This document shows positions 45,772 through 55,282 of a stretch of 64,000 nucleotides of DNA, one piece after another. The notes beneath the pieces are model-generated. The model did no database searches. It saw nothing but the letters and a program-made list of their open reading frames with translations, and was not told the DNA's origin. How positions within the stretch are numbered: the first letter of the stretch is position 1; each line of letters begins with the position of its first letter. The stretch spans positions 372,001-436,000 of the forward strand of contig JAHDCU010000002.1 in assembly GCA_020629715.1 (NCBI GenBank). Reading direction: 5' to 3'. Made by a program: the position numbers and the translations under genes. Source of the stretch: Saprospiraceae bacterium. GTDB lineage: Bacteria > Bacteroidota > Bacteroidia > Chitinophagales > Saprospiraceae.

Positions 45772-48300
45772 ATGTATAAAAATTACTACTTATTTCTCTT
45801 CGCAATCGTATTAACCTATGGTTGCAAACAAGAATTTATGCCGCAGCCTACTGAGGTCAAGCTCGATATGGAAGATGGTGAGCTTAAGGATCTGAAAAAA
45901 GAGTATTTCGAAAAACTACACTGGGCGGCACCAGATGTCTCTTGGAAACAGATAGAGCACCAGAATGCAATAAATAAACATCAAATAAAGGCCGAGAGGC
46001 GTAAAAATGATCTATCCTCCAGAGACGGTATAGAGACCGTAGCTAACGGTAATATATCAGGTGAATGGATAGAGCGAGGAAGTCAAAATCAATCTGGTAG
46101 TGTCTTCGATGTAGTATATGACCAAGATACAGATGAGCTATATCTCGTAAGTGCTGGTGGGTCGATATTCAAAGGTAAGCGTGATGGTAGTGAATGGAAT
46201 GTGATTCAACAAGATCTTCGTTTTGCTAATCGATACCTATTTTTAAGTGATACCATCGCCGAGCAAAAAAGATTGATCTCTGCTGTAGGTGGTGATCCTT
46301 ACTACTCAGATGATGGTGGTACCTCATGGCTTGCAGCCAATGGAATGAATGGATCGAACGGCTGGCGAATCAAAAATGCGGAGCAACTCGACAGTAATAA
46401 AAGTCAAATCTTTTTATTATTTCGAAAAGATTGGTGGAGCGATGTACAACTCTACACGACTGAGGATGCTGGCGAAAACTATCGCTTACTCTATACTTTT
46501 GGCACCTCTGACCTCAATAATATTGCCATGGTAAAGCCTCATTTTTCGGACGAAATACTGATCATAGAGCAATTCACAGAAAATCAAAGTCAACTCTATA
46601 AATGGAATCATACAGAATCCATACTGGAAAGCATCAATCCACAAGTTCCGTTTAGTTTCGGAGCCGATGGCCGAGCAAATCTAGTGGCGACTCAAAAAGA
46701 TGGGCTCAATAGATTATACTCCTACGATGGTGATAATATGATCTATATGTCCGAAGACGGCGGAATGACTTGGGAAACCAAATCAGAGATCCCCATACAA
46801 CCTTGGGAGGTTGCAATTTTTCTATCAAAATCAAATCCTGACATTCTATTCACCGGAGGTGTCAATGCATATAGATCAGTTGACCAGGGAGAGACTTGGG
46901 ATCTCATCAATGAGTGGTATGAGTACTATGACAATGTAGAGTTTGCACTGCATGCCGATATCATGGCTTATGATGAGTATACCACGAAAGAAGGTCAAAA
47001 TTTTCTAACCATCAGTAATCACGGAGGATTGAGTATCAGTTATGATCAGGCTAGTATCAATAGGAATATAGCGCTTTCTGGCTTGAATGTAAGTCAATAT
47101 TATGATGTAACTACACAACCAGGCTTTGATGACTTTGTATATGCTGGAGCTCAAGATCAAGGTTTTCAAAGAGGAAATATCAATACGGCGGGAAATGACA
47201 TAGCCGATTTAGAACAAGTCATTTCTGGTGATTACGGTCATACTGAATTCACTGATTTTGGCTCCAAGCTTTGGACCGTCTATCCAGGAGGATGGATAAG
47301 TTACTATGGCAATCCAGTAGCACAGGGTCTCTCCGACTCTTATGACATCATTTCTGATAATGAATCCGTCTGGATACCGCCGATTATGCCTCACCCAGAT
47401 CCATCAGAAAATATAATCTATGCAGCAGGTGGTAGTGCTGAAGGAGGTGCAGGAAGATATATTATAGAGCTCAAAAAAGAACCTCAAGAAATAGTAGCTA
47501 CAAACTTACCCTTTGATTTTACAGTATCCGGAGGAAACATCAGTGCTATGGCAACAAGTCCTTTCGACGCCAATCTATGGCTAGTAGCTACAGATAACGG
47601 TGCTATCTATAAATCTACGGATGGGGCTCAAAGTTTCACCGAAGCTAGCTTCAATGTCCCTGGTGGCCATTATCTATATGGATCACATATCCTCTTTTCT
47701 AAACTTGATCCGAATTTAGTTTACCTATCAGGCTCTGGTTATAGCAATCCTGGAGTATACCGATCTACAGACGGAGGAAATAATTGGTCGCCTATGAGTT
47801 TCGGACTGCCGCAGACTACGGTATTTAAAATTGTAGCCAATGCTGATGAATCTATGATTTTTGCCGCTACAGAAGCCGGACCATATGTCTATGTTCAAGA
47901 CGAACAACAGTGGTTTGATATGTCAGGTCTCTCAGCACCTAATCAGACCTATTGGAGTGTTGAGTATCTTGAAAATAGCAATGTCGTAAGATTTGGTACC
48001 TACGGTCGTGGGATTTGGGATTTCAGAATAGATCAAATGGTCAACAATCAAGACCTCGTCGACCTATCAGGTCATATAAAGCTCTTCCCTAATCCCGTAA
48101 TCGATGTGCTAAATATCCAACACAACTTGGATAAAAACTTCCAGTATCAAATCTTTGACATCCGAGGAAACCTGCAACAAGAGGGGAATTTATCTGGAGT
48201 AAACACAAAAATATCCTTAAGGACCTTAGCTTCTGGTCAATATGTTTTTAAAACATATGATGATAAATCTATATTTGTAGAGAAATTCATCAAAATGTAA
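45772..48300 (+). CDS. T9SS-exported BNR/VPS10-like propeller protein
   Basis: 842 residues from the ATG at 45772; the TTG just before it is not needed. The body is built of BNR/sortilin-type blades: SDDGGTSW, SEDGGMTWETKSEI, SVDQGETWDLI, STDGAQSFTEAS and STDGGNNWSPMSFGLP. The end (KLFPNPVIDVLNIQ onward, LASGQYVFKTYDD) is a T9SS type A sorting domain. Oddly, the N-terminus reads as a lipoprotein signal (YGC). Propellers of this sort bind or cleave glycans, or act as sortilin-like receptors; no catalytic residues are seen. Second in an operon, 9 bases after the symporter. Confidence 0.82.
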   Translation: MYKNYYLFLFAIVLTYGCKQEFMPQPTEVKLDMEDGELKDLKKEYFEKLHWAAPDVSWKQIEHQNAINKHQIKAERRKNDLSSRDGIETVANGNISGEWIERGSQNQSGSVFDVVYDQDTDELYLVSAGGSIFKGKRDGSEWNVIQQDLRFANRYLFLSDTIAEQKRLISAVGGDPYYSDDGGTSWLAANGMNGSNGWRIKNAEQLDSNKSQIFLLFRKDWWSDVQLYTTEDAGENYRLLYTFGTSDLNNIAMVKPHFSDEILIIEQFTENQSQLYKWNHTESILESINPQVPFSFGADGRANLVATQKDGLNRLYSYDGDNMIYMSEDGGMTWETKSEIPIQPWEVAIFLSKSNPDILFTGGVNAYRSVDQGETWDLINEWYEYYDNVEFALHADIMAYDEYTTKEGQNFLTISNHGGLSISYDQASINRNIALSGLNVSQYYDVTTQPGFDDFVYAGAQDQGFQRGNINTAGNDIADLEQVISGDYGHTEFTDFGSKLWTVYPGGWISYYGNPVAQGLSDSYDIISDNESVWIPPIMPHPDPSENIIYAAGGSAEGGAGRYIIELKKEPQEIVATNLPFDFTVSGGNISAMATSPFDANLWLVATDNGAIYKSTDGAQSFTEASFNVPGGHYLYGSHILFSKLDPNLVYLSGSGYSNPGVYRSTDGGNNWSPMSFGLPQTTVFKIVANADESMIFAATEAGPYVYVQDEQQWFDMSGLSAPNQTYWSVEYLENSNVVRFGTYGRGIWDFRIDQMVNNQDLVDLSGHIKLFPNPVIDVLNIQHNLDKNFQYQIFDIRGNLQQEGNLSGVNTKISLRTLASGQYVFKTYDDKSIFVEKFIKM

Positions 48301-48303
48301 ATT

Positions 48304-48837
48304 ATGAGTGAGGATATATTAGGAATAGGATCAAGAGTAAAACACCCAGCCTATGGACCAGGTGCAGTCGTTGCAGTAGATGTAGCGGCTTATCAAGTTT
48401 GTTTCATGCAATTTGGACTTAAGCATGTGGGAAAGAACTATACAGAGTGGGAAATCATAGATGCACTACCCTATAGCGAAGAACTAAGTTTTAGCGCTGC
48501 AGAAAAATCACTAATGAAAATCTTACGTACCTGGTCAGATGTCACAGAGAAGGTAGAACTAGGCGATAAATGGGATGGTGGAACTCTCATCTTGCGTCCA
48601 TCGGACGATAGTATGAAAGAGAAAGAAATGCCAATAGAAACTTTCTTCCACAAAATTGTTATGGTAAGAGATCGTTTGAGAGTGATGGAGCAACGCATCA
48701 ATAGCTCAAAGGTCATGGGTGACGAAGACAAAGTAAACCTCCAACAATACATCACTCGTATCTATGGTAGTTTGACCTCCTTCAATGTACTCTTTAAATA
48801 CAAGGATGATCACTTTGTAGGTGAGCGTTCAAAATAA
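48304..48837 (+). CDS. Hypothetical cytoplasmic protein with CarD/Tudor-like N-terminus
   Basis: 177 residues. Residues 5-50 (GSRVKHPAYGPGAVVAVD, then QFGLKHVGKNYTEWEII) look like a small SH3/Tudor-type barrel of the CarD kind. The rest is helical and charged (MPIETFFHKIVMVRDRLRVMEQ). No signal peptide. It lies 3 bases after the propeller gene and 7 before the TlpA-like gene. Role unknown. Confidence 0.65.
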   Translation: MSEDILGIGSRVKHPAYGPGAVVAVDVAAYQVCFMQFGLKHVGKNYTEWEIIDALPYSEELSFSAAEKSLMKILRTWSDVTEKVELGDKWDGGTLILRPSDDSMKEKEMPIETFFHKIVMVRDRLRVMEQRINSSKVMGDEDKVNLQQYITRIYGSLTSFNVLFKYKDDHFVGERSK

Positions 48838-48844
48838 AAAGCAA

Positions 48845-50155
48845 ATGAATCGATTTTTGACTTTTTCACTAGTAGTCTTTATAGCACTAGGCTTAAACTC
48901 CTGTGTAGATTTTAGCAATACCTTTGAAAAATTACCACCTGGTAAATGGAGAGCTAGTCTACAGCTAGACCTGGCACCGAAACAATTGGCTGCTCAAAAA
49001 GAAGAATATGTAGAAGTCGAAAAACTGAATAGTGCCGCAGAGCTGCCATTCAACTTCGATCTACAATATGATGCTCAACAAAATATTGTCATCTCCATTC
49101 ACAATGGGGATGAGCGTATAGAGGTCAAAGACATCATTTTTGGAAGAGATCGAGAGAGTGGTAAAGATACCTTTAGAATAGATTTTCCATTATACCAATC
49201 CTATATCGAAGGTTTCTATGAGGAGAGTACCATGGAAGGAAATTGGGTAGTCACGACCAAAGAAAATTATCGCATTCCGTTCATCGCTAAGCATGGTGTT
49301 GGGCATCGATTTGTAGACAAAAAAATGGCTGCTGATGCAGATTTGAGCGGAAAATGGGAAGTGAAATTTGAAGTAGATACAGAAGATGAATACCCTGCCA
49401 TCGCAGAATTTAAGCAAACTGGAAGTAAACTGGAAGGAACATTCCTCACAGAGACAGGAGACTATAGATACCTCGAAGGTATTGTGCAGAAGAATAAATT
49501 TTGGTTATCCACCTTCGATGGCTCTCATGCATTCTTATTTGAGGGTAAAATACTGGAAGATAAGAGTATCATAGGTACGTTTCGATCAGGAAAGCACTAT
49601 ACGTCTAATTGGGTTGCGACCAAAAATGATAATGTCCAACTCGGCGACCCTTATACCTTGACTTATACTACCGATGATCAGCCGTTAGCTTTTAATTTTA
49701 CGAATGTCAACGGAGAGCCTTTTGATATCAATCAAGAGAAATATGAGGGAAAAGCAAAACTCATACAAATACTCGGTACTTGGTGTCCTAACTGTAAGGA
49801 TGAGACTAATTTTCTAGTTGAATTTTACAAAAACAAACCCGATAACTTAGAAATCATCGGAGTTGCCTTTGAAAAATATAAAACTCAATCAGAAGCTGCA
49901 CCTGTATTGGACTTATATAAGGATAAAATGAATGTGCCTTATGACATCGTATATGGAGGATATTATAATAAGAAAGAAGCCTCGGCAGCTTTCCCCAATT
50001 TGAATAAAATCATATCATATCCTACGCTCATCTACCTAAACAAAGATAATGAGGTTGTACATATCCATACTGGATTTTCAGGACCGGCGACGAGCAAGTA
50101 TGCAGAGTTTAAACAGTCATTTGCCAAGAAAATAGAAGGATTGACACAATCTTAA
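48845..50155 (+). CDS. TlpA-like thioredoxin-domain lipoprotein
   Basis: About 436 residues from ATG 48845; a GTG frame 24 bases upstream is possible. The lipobox is NSC, Cys near residue 20. Two beta-rich segments (about 30-270) precede a TlpA/ResA-type thioredoxin domain with the redox motif WCPNC in IQILGTWCPNCKDETNFL and the cis-Pro region in ISYPTLIYL. The Cys pair reduces disulfides in the periplasm, in maturation of c-type cytochromes or other envelope proteins; the partner is unknown. Fourth gene of the operon. Confidence 0.85.
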   Translation: MNRFLTFSLVVFIALGLNSCVDFSNTFEKLPPGKWRASLQLDLAPKQLAAQKEEYVEVEKLNSAAELPFNFDLQYDAQQNIVISIHNGDERIEVKDIIFGRDRESGKDTFRIDFPLYQSYIEGFYEESTMEGNWVVTTKENYRIPFIAKHGVGHRFVDKKMAADADLSGKWEVKFEVDTEDEYPAIAEFKQTGSKLEGTFLTETGDYRYLEGIVQKNKFWLSTFDGSHAFLFEGKILEDKSIIGTFRSGKHYTSNWVATKNDNVQLGDPYTLTYTTDDQPLAFNFTNVNGEPFDINQEKYEGKAKLIQILGTWCPNCKDETNFLVEFYKNKPDNLEIIGVAFEKYKTQSEAAPVLDLYKDKMNVPYDIVYGGYYNKKEASAAFPNLNKIISYPTLIYLNKDNEVVHIHTGFSGPATSKYAEFKQSFAKKIEGLTQS

Positions 50156-50166
50156 GAATAGTAGAC

Positions 50167-50976
50167 ATGAAGAAGATAAAGTTTGATGATATGAAATCAT
50201 TGTTTACGAGAGTAGCCTTAGTAACGGGCGCTAGTTCGGGTATCGGGAAAGCCACTGCTACCCTATTCGCTAAGCGAGGATATCACTTGATCATCACGGG
50301 TCGTCGTGAACAAAAATTACTCGATCTCAAGGCCAAACTTAAGCGAAAATATGCTGTAAAAGTAAAGGTGCTGGTCTTTGACATCAGAAGTAAGAAGGCT
50401 TGTAAAAAGGCCATCGAGTCATTAGAAGGACCATGGAAAAACATTGATATCCTGATCAACAATGCAGGTCTTGCTAAGGGATTCGCCCCTATAGAATCGG
50501 GTATAATAGAAGATTGGGAAACCATGATCGACACCAATATCAAAGGCTTGTTATACATGTCTAGGTTCATCACTCAAGGGATGGTCAGTCGAGGTAATGG
50601 TCATGTGATCAATGTATGTAGCACCGCTGGTCATGAGGTATACCCCAATGGCAATGTATACTGCGCTACTAAATATGCCGTAGATGCTCTCAGCAAATCC
50701 ATGCGACTAGATCTAGCTAAAAAAGGAATCCGCGTTAGCCAAGTGTCTCCCGGTCATGTAGAGCAAACAGAATTTGCCTTGACTAGATTTGACGGCGATA
50801 CCGAAAGAGCGAAGATCTATGAAGATTTCAATCCATTGACCTCTAAAGATGTAGCGGAGTTGATCTACTTCATCGCGACACGAGCCAAGCACATCAATAT
50901 CCATGATATTGTCGCCTCAGGATCGCAGCAAGCAAGCAGCACGGTGATCGATCGGAGCGGTCGGAAATTTGATTGA
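50167..50976 (+). CDS. Short-chain dehydrogenase/reductase, NAD(P)-dependent
   Basis: 269 residues. Cofactor motif TGASSGIG (20-27), RRE after the second strand suggesting NADP, NNAG in LINNAGLAKG, and the catalytic Tyr-Lys in YCATKYAV preceded by Ser in NVCSTAG. The wording (LAKGFAPIESGIIEDWETMIDTN, written here in part) is close to YdfG-type 3-hydroxy acid dehydrogenases. Last gene of the operon, 11 bases after the TlpA-like gene. Confidence 0.9.
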   Translation: MKKIKFDDMKSLFTRVALVTGASSGIGKATATLFAKRGYHLIITGRREQKLLDLKAKLKRKYAVKVKVLVFDIRSKKACKKAIESLEGPWKNIDILINNAGLAKGFAPIESGIIEDWETMIDTNIKGLLYMSRFITQGMVSRGNGHVINVCSTAGHEVYPNGNVYCATKYAVDALSKSMRLDLAKKGIRVSQVSPGHVEQTEFALTRFDGDTERAKIYEDFNPLTSKDVAELIYFIATRAKHINIHDIVASGSQQASSTVIDRSGRKFD

Positions 50977-51395
50977 TCTTTATAAGATATTAGATTTTTA
51001 GAGGTCAGATTTTAGATCTTAGATTAACGTGAATAATGGGTAAGTGATTTATACAATCGGAGATTGTAACTTCTTCTTTTTCAACAGAATATATTAAATT
51101 AAACCGTTTAAAAACTGTGAAACCTTGGAGCAGTTTTAGGATAAATTTGATGGTTTGCGTCCGCTTTTAGCGAGACGTAAAATTCCCCGCCGTGTCGGGC
51201 GTCTTTTCTTTTGTTTCGTTTTCTTTGGACGAGCAAAGAAAATGAAATCATGATTAGTAAATAACTGTATATCAAGAAGATATCACGAAATGATAGTTTA
51301 AAAAACTAGTTTTCTTAAACATTATTCAATTTAGATACGCCGATTAATTCTCTGGGAGGTCTTATTAAAGTTAGTTGATTGAGACAAAATTTAGA
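50977..51395. other. Intergenic region without a gene
   Basis: About 420 bases. I see no frame that looks coding. It holds TAGATTTTAGATCTTAGATT-like short repeats near 50990-51025 and one strong palindrome at 51214-51247, given separately. Confidence 0.5.
51214..51247. repeat. Palindromic intergenic element
   Basis: A 14-bp inverted repeat with one wobble (51214-51227 with 51234-51247) and the loop GACGAG. The flank GTCGGGCGTCTTTTC and the centre CTTTGGACGAGCAAAG resemble a short palindromic repeat scattered between genes in many bacteria. Neither strand has a T tract right after it, so I do not call it a terminator. Confidence 0.5.
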
Positions 51396-52922
51396 TCAAT
51401 CACTCCCCACTACCACCTTACCTATATATCGCTTACCCGCATCATCGGTCATATAATAGATGTACATGCCTGATGCCATCTGCGACACTGCCACCCCTTG
51501 ATTTGAGTTTTGTAAGCTTCCCTGATAGACCTGCTTACCATCATATTGCAATAGCTCTATCGTTACAGGAAATGCAACATCGGCCTCTTCTAACTCAAAG
51601 TAGATCATATCACTTGATGGATTGGGATATACCTTAAGATCACGACTCACTGCTATGGGTACTCCAAACATGCTCGTGATACCAGGATCACAAATCTCAT
51701 CTTCATCAATACGGAAATGTGGGAAATTGGGAAAATTAGCCACCGGAGTATAGATAGGTAACTGGACGCCTCGCTCTATAAAGTCACAGGCTGCACCCTT
51801 TTCATTCGGTTTATTGATCACATGATAGCTCTTCGTACCACTGGTAGAGCACATGTATATTCTGCAATCAGGACCTAATTGCATCAGGTGAAAGGTAGTA
51901 GGAAAAGGATCACCTACACCATCCCATGTATCAATCAATACTAAGCTTTCTTGTAGATCATCATCCCAAGTATCTACCTGCCATAGACTGTCTTGAGTAC
52001 TCATATAGATAAAGCGAGAATTCGGCGAAAACTCCATGCCGCTAAAGGCTCTATTGGTAGGAACGAAGACCTGTTGATGATCCGACAACTGCCCTGTGGC
52101 TCGGTCAAATGAAAATAAATTAAGCCCATCCATAGAGTTAAAATTAGCATACATCAGGCCATCCGGTGAAAACTTAGCCTGACCTCCTGCCGATGCATTG
52201 TAATGATAATCAATGCCGATTCGTTGTGAATCTTGCACCGAAATTCCTTCACCCGAAATCAAACAAGTATAGTGTAGATTCTCTTCTTCTGTGGTCTGCA
52301 TAATCCACCAATCTTCTCCATTTTCATGAAGAATCGCGGTGAGGTAACTCGACATGATTTCTCGTTCTTTCAAAAAAAACTTTCGCTTCTCGGTCACCTT
52401 ACCTAGTCCATCATTGTAGCTCAAATCAACGTAGCTGTATCTCAACCCTTCTATAAATAAAGTAACTCCTTCTGTGTCGTATTCTCTAATCTTATGTATG
52501 AGAAAATAACCAGATTCCTCTTGAGGGTTTGGCAATACCAAAACATCTTGTACTCCAGGATAACCCTGACCAGTATCACCATCTATGAATAAATCAACCA
52601 CATTACTATAACATAAAGAATCGCCATTCTCCATAAGCTCAAAATCAGCATTAATTACTCTACAACCGTCTGTGTAGAATAACAGATTACCCTCCTCATC
52701 CGATATGTTAGCATTATTACTCCAAAATCTGGATGGTAAATCGTTTAATGTATCAATTGCAAGAGTATCCCCATCAAAATTTAACAGCAAGCCTTCGATG
52801 CCAGGGCTTAAGGTACTATTGTTCGCGGTCAACCAATTGTAGTCTCGCTTAGATTGGGCAACCAGACTGAGACTAATTATTAGAAATAGTCCGATGTAGA
52901 TATATTTAAGATTATTAGTCAT
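51396..52922 (-). CDS. T9SS-exported hypothetical protein, tandem paralogue A
   Basis: 508 residues, signal peptide ending VAQ. A beta-propeller-like body (NNANISDEEGNLLFYTDGC, FSPDGLMYANF, MEFSPNSRFIYMSTQDSLW) precedes a T9SS type A domain (VYPNPSSDMIYFEL, then GMYIYYMTDDAGKRY). The protein ends exactly at the conserved KVVVGSD tail. It is a duplicate of the next gene: ends nearly identical, middle diverged. Family found in this phylum; role unknown. Confidence 0.8.
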   Translation of the reverse strand: MTNNLKYIYIGLFLIISLSLVAQSKRDYNWLTANNSTLSPGIEGLLLNFDGDTLAIDTLNDLPSRFWSNNANISDEEGNLLFYTDGCRVINADFELMENGDSLCYSNVVDLFIDGDTGQGYPGVQDVLVLPNPQEESGYFLIHKIREYDTEGVTLFIEGLRYSYVDLSYNDGLGKVTEKRKFFLKEREIMSSYLTAILHENGEDWWIMQTTEEENLHYTCLISGEGISVQDSQRIGIDYHYNASAGGQAKFSPDGLMYANFNSMDGLNLFSFDRATGQLSDHQQVFVPTNRAFSGMEFSPNSRFIYMSTQDSLWQVDTWDDDLQESLVLIDTWDGVGDPFPTTFHLMQLGPDCRIYMCSTSGTKSYHVINKPNEKGAACDFIERGVQLPIYTPVANFPNFPHFRIDEDEICDPGITSMFGVPIAVSRDLKVYPNPSSDMIYFELEEADVAFPVTIELLQYDGKQVYQGSLQNSNQGVAVSQMASGMYIYYMTDDAGKRYIGKVVVGSD

Positions 52923-52972
52923 CTGCTACTGTATTAATCACAATCTAAGATTAATCATTATAAACTAAACAT

Positions 52973-54505
52973 TTAATCATTCCCCACAACCACCTTACCC
53001 GTATATCGCTTACCCGCATCATCCGTCATGTAGTAGATATACATGCCTGATGCCATCTGTGATACAGTCACTCCTTGGCTAGAATTTTGTAAACTGCCCT
53101 TGTATACCTGCTTACCATCATATTGCAATAGCTCTATATTGACAGGAAATGCAACATCGGCCTCATCTAACTCAAAATAAATCATATCACTTGATGGATT
53201 AGGATATACCTTAAGGTCACGACTTACAGCTATGGGTACTCCCAATATACTCGTGATACCAGGATCACATATCTCATCTTCATCAATACGGAAATGTGGG
53301 AAATTGGGAAAATTAGCCACCGGTGTATAGATAGGTAATTGGACGCCTCGCTCTACAAAGTCACAGGCTGCACCCTTCTCATTGGGTTTATTGATGACGT
53401 GATAGCTCTTGGTGCCACTAGTAGAGCACATATAAATTCTGCAATCAGGACCTAATTGCATCAGATGAAAAGTAGTAGGAAATGGATCACCTACACCATC
53501 CCAGGTATCAATCAAAACCAAGCTTTCTTGTAGATCATCATCCCAAGTATCTACCTGCCATAGACTGTCTTGAGTACTCATATAGATAAAGCGAGAGTTC
53601 GGCGAAAACTCCATGCCGCTAAAGGCTGGAGTAACATCTACTTCCGCTTTACGGAAATTAGAAAACTCGGCTGTACTACGATCAAAATCAAATAAAAGTA
53701 AGTCATCTTCTGAATTGAAGTAAGCATACTTTGTTCCATCAGGAGATATTTTTGCCTGTCCGAATGCACTTGACCAAAACGGATCATAATAATCTCCTAT
53801 AAATTGGCTATCCACCACTGCTATACCCTCTTGACTTATAAGACATTTATAATAAAGATTTCTGTAATTAGCTCGTTGTATGATCCACCAATCCTCTCCG
53901 TTTTCATGAAGAGCAGCAGTCAGATAACTAGACATGATGTCTTGTTCTTTGAGAAAGAAATTACGCTTATCTGTCACCTTACCTAATCCACCATTATAAC
54001 TTAAATCAATATAACTATATCGCAATCCTTCTATATATAAGGAATCTCCAACTGTATCATATTCTGTAAGTTTATGAATTAAATAATAGCCATGTTCGAA
54101 AGCAGGATCTGGAAGAATCAATAGGTCCTGTACTCCATTATAACCTAAAGTGCAATCATTATTAAGAAATAATTCAAGAGCGATACCATCACTTATTCCC
54201 TCTCCATTTTCCATAATCTCATGGTTTCTATTTACCACCATACAGCCATTGGTATAGAAAAGTAGGTTTCCATCGTCATCCGAGATATTAGCATTATTAG
54301 ACAAAAATCTAACAGGCATATCATTAAGCGTATCTTTCGTTAATTTATCCCCATCAAAATTTAATAGTAAGCCTTCGATACCAGGGCTTAATGTGCTATT
54401 ATTGGCAGTCAACCAATTGTAGTCTCGCTTAGATTGTCCAACTGAGCTGAGACTAATCATCAGCAATAGTCCGATGCATAGATATTTAAGATTCATGGTC
54501 AACAT
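52973..54505 (-). CDS. T9SS-exported hypothetical protein, tandem paralogue B
   Basis: 510 residues; the start may be the ATG at 54505 or the one at 54496 (MNLKYLCIG), since both lead into the signal peptide. Same plan as paralogue A: propeller-like body and T9SS type A C-terminus. Between residues of about 65 and 275 the two proteins differ widely (for example DRSTAEFSNF against DRATGQLSDH). From AFSGMEFSPNSRF to the end they differ at about ten positions in 235. The genes are 50 bases apart and probably co-transcribed. Confidence 0.8.
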   Translation of the reverse strand: MLTMNLKYLCIGLLLMISLSSVGQSKRDYNWLTANNSTLSPGIEGLLLNFDGDKLTKDTLNDMPVRFLSNNANISDDDGNLLFYTNGCMVVNRNHEIMENGEGISDGIALELFLNNDCTLGYNGVQDLLILPDPAFEHGYYLIHKLTEYDTVGDSLYIEGLRYSYIDLSYNGGLGKVTDKRNFFLKEQDIMSSYLTAALHENGEDWWIIQRANYRNLYYKCLISQEGIAVVDSQFIGDYYDPFWSSAFGQAKISPDGTKYAYFNSEDDLLLFDFDRSTAEFSNFRKAEVDVTPAFSGMEFSPNSRFIYMSTQDSLWQVDTWDDDLQESLVLIDTWDGVGDPFPTTFHLMQLGPDCRIYMCSTSGTKSYHVINKPNEKGAACDFVERGVQLPIYTPVANFPNFPHFRIDEDEICDPGITSILGVPIAVSRDLKVYPNPSSDMIYFELDEADVAFPVNIELLQYDGKQVYKGSLQNSSQGVTVSQMASGMYIYYMTDDAGKRYTGKVVVGND

Positions 54506-54586
54506 ATACCATTTGTATTAGTTACAATCAAGTATAAGCATTCTATTTTGGTATCTATGACCCGTAGTTGTAGTAATTCGATTGTC

Positions 54587-55111
54587 TCAAGATGAAAAAT
54601 CCTCAAAAAAGCTCCTCAACTGTGTTGCATCCTTTGGTTTCATACGACCACTTAAAATCAATCGGATCTCTCGTCTGCGTTCTGCACTTTCGTACAGCTT
54701 AAGTTCCTCTGAACTTACAGCTCTCAAGGCTGGTACTTTTACTGGTTTAAGCGTATCAGAATCTACCGCGACAAAACTTAGGTAGGCATGATTACTTTTC
54801 TTGAGGTTTTTGCCATCGATATCTGCTACATGTACTTCTACATATACCTCTACGGATGAATTGAATGCTCGGGTTACTTTCGCCGTCAAGGTGATTACCG
54901 ATCCTAAGTGGATGGCATGCTGAAAAGACACATGATCCACTGAAGCGGTAACCACATGCGCTTCGCAATGCTTTCCAGCACATATTCCAGCTGCTATATC
55001 CATCCAACGCATTAGGTTTCCACCCATAAGATTACCTAAAGGATTGGTATCATTAGGCATGATCATCTCAGTCATGATCGTTAGGCTTTCGCTTACCAGT
55101 TTTTCTTTCAT
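54587..55111 (-). CDS. Acyl-CoA thioesterase, YciA-like hotdog fold
   Basis: 174 residues. Hotdog signature PNDTNPLGNLMGGNLMRWMD, with Asn and Asp residues at the catalytic position, and HVVTASVDHVSFQHAIHLG as the second strand block. Family members hydrolyse acyl-CoA to free acid in the cytoplasm. With a C-terminal tail of about 40 residues it is a little longer than E. coli YciA. Chain-length preference unknown. Confidence 0.88.
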   Translation of the reverse strand: MKEKLVSESLTIMTEMIMPNDTNPLGNLMGGNLMRWMDIAAGICAGKHCEAHVVTASVDHVSFQHAIHLGSVITLTAKVTRAFNSSVEVYVEVHVADIDGKNLKKSNHAYLSFVAVDSDTLKPVKVPALRAVSSEELKLYESAERRREIRLILSGRMKPKDATQLRSFFEDFSS

Positions 55112-55117
55112 ATTTAT

Positions 55118-55201
55118 TCGTATTTCGTTGATCGTTGTTCGTCGGTCGTATTTCGTTGGTCGTTGTTCGTCGGTCGTATTTCGTTGGTGGTTACTCGATA
55201 G
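55118..55201. repeat. 28-bp tandem repeat, three copies
   Basis: Units at 55118-55145, 55146-55173 and 55174-55201. The first two differ at one base (GTTGATCG against GTTGGTCG) and the third is degenerate after GTTGGT. G/T-rich on this strand, no gene inside. It lies between the thioesterase and lipB. Confidence 0.85.
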
Positions 55202-55282
55202 TTGTATTTTGGTTGTCGCAGAGGTCTTAATCCTTCGAATTATCCAAATTTTTATTAAAAAATACTGGCAACTAGCAACTGA

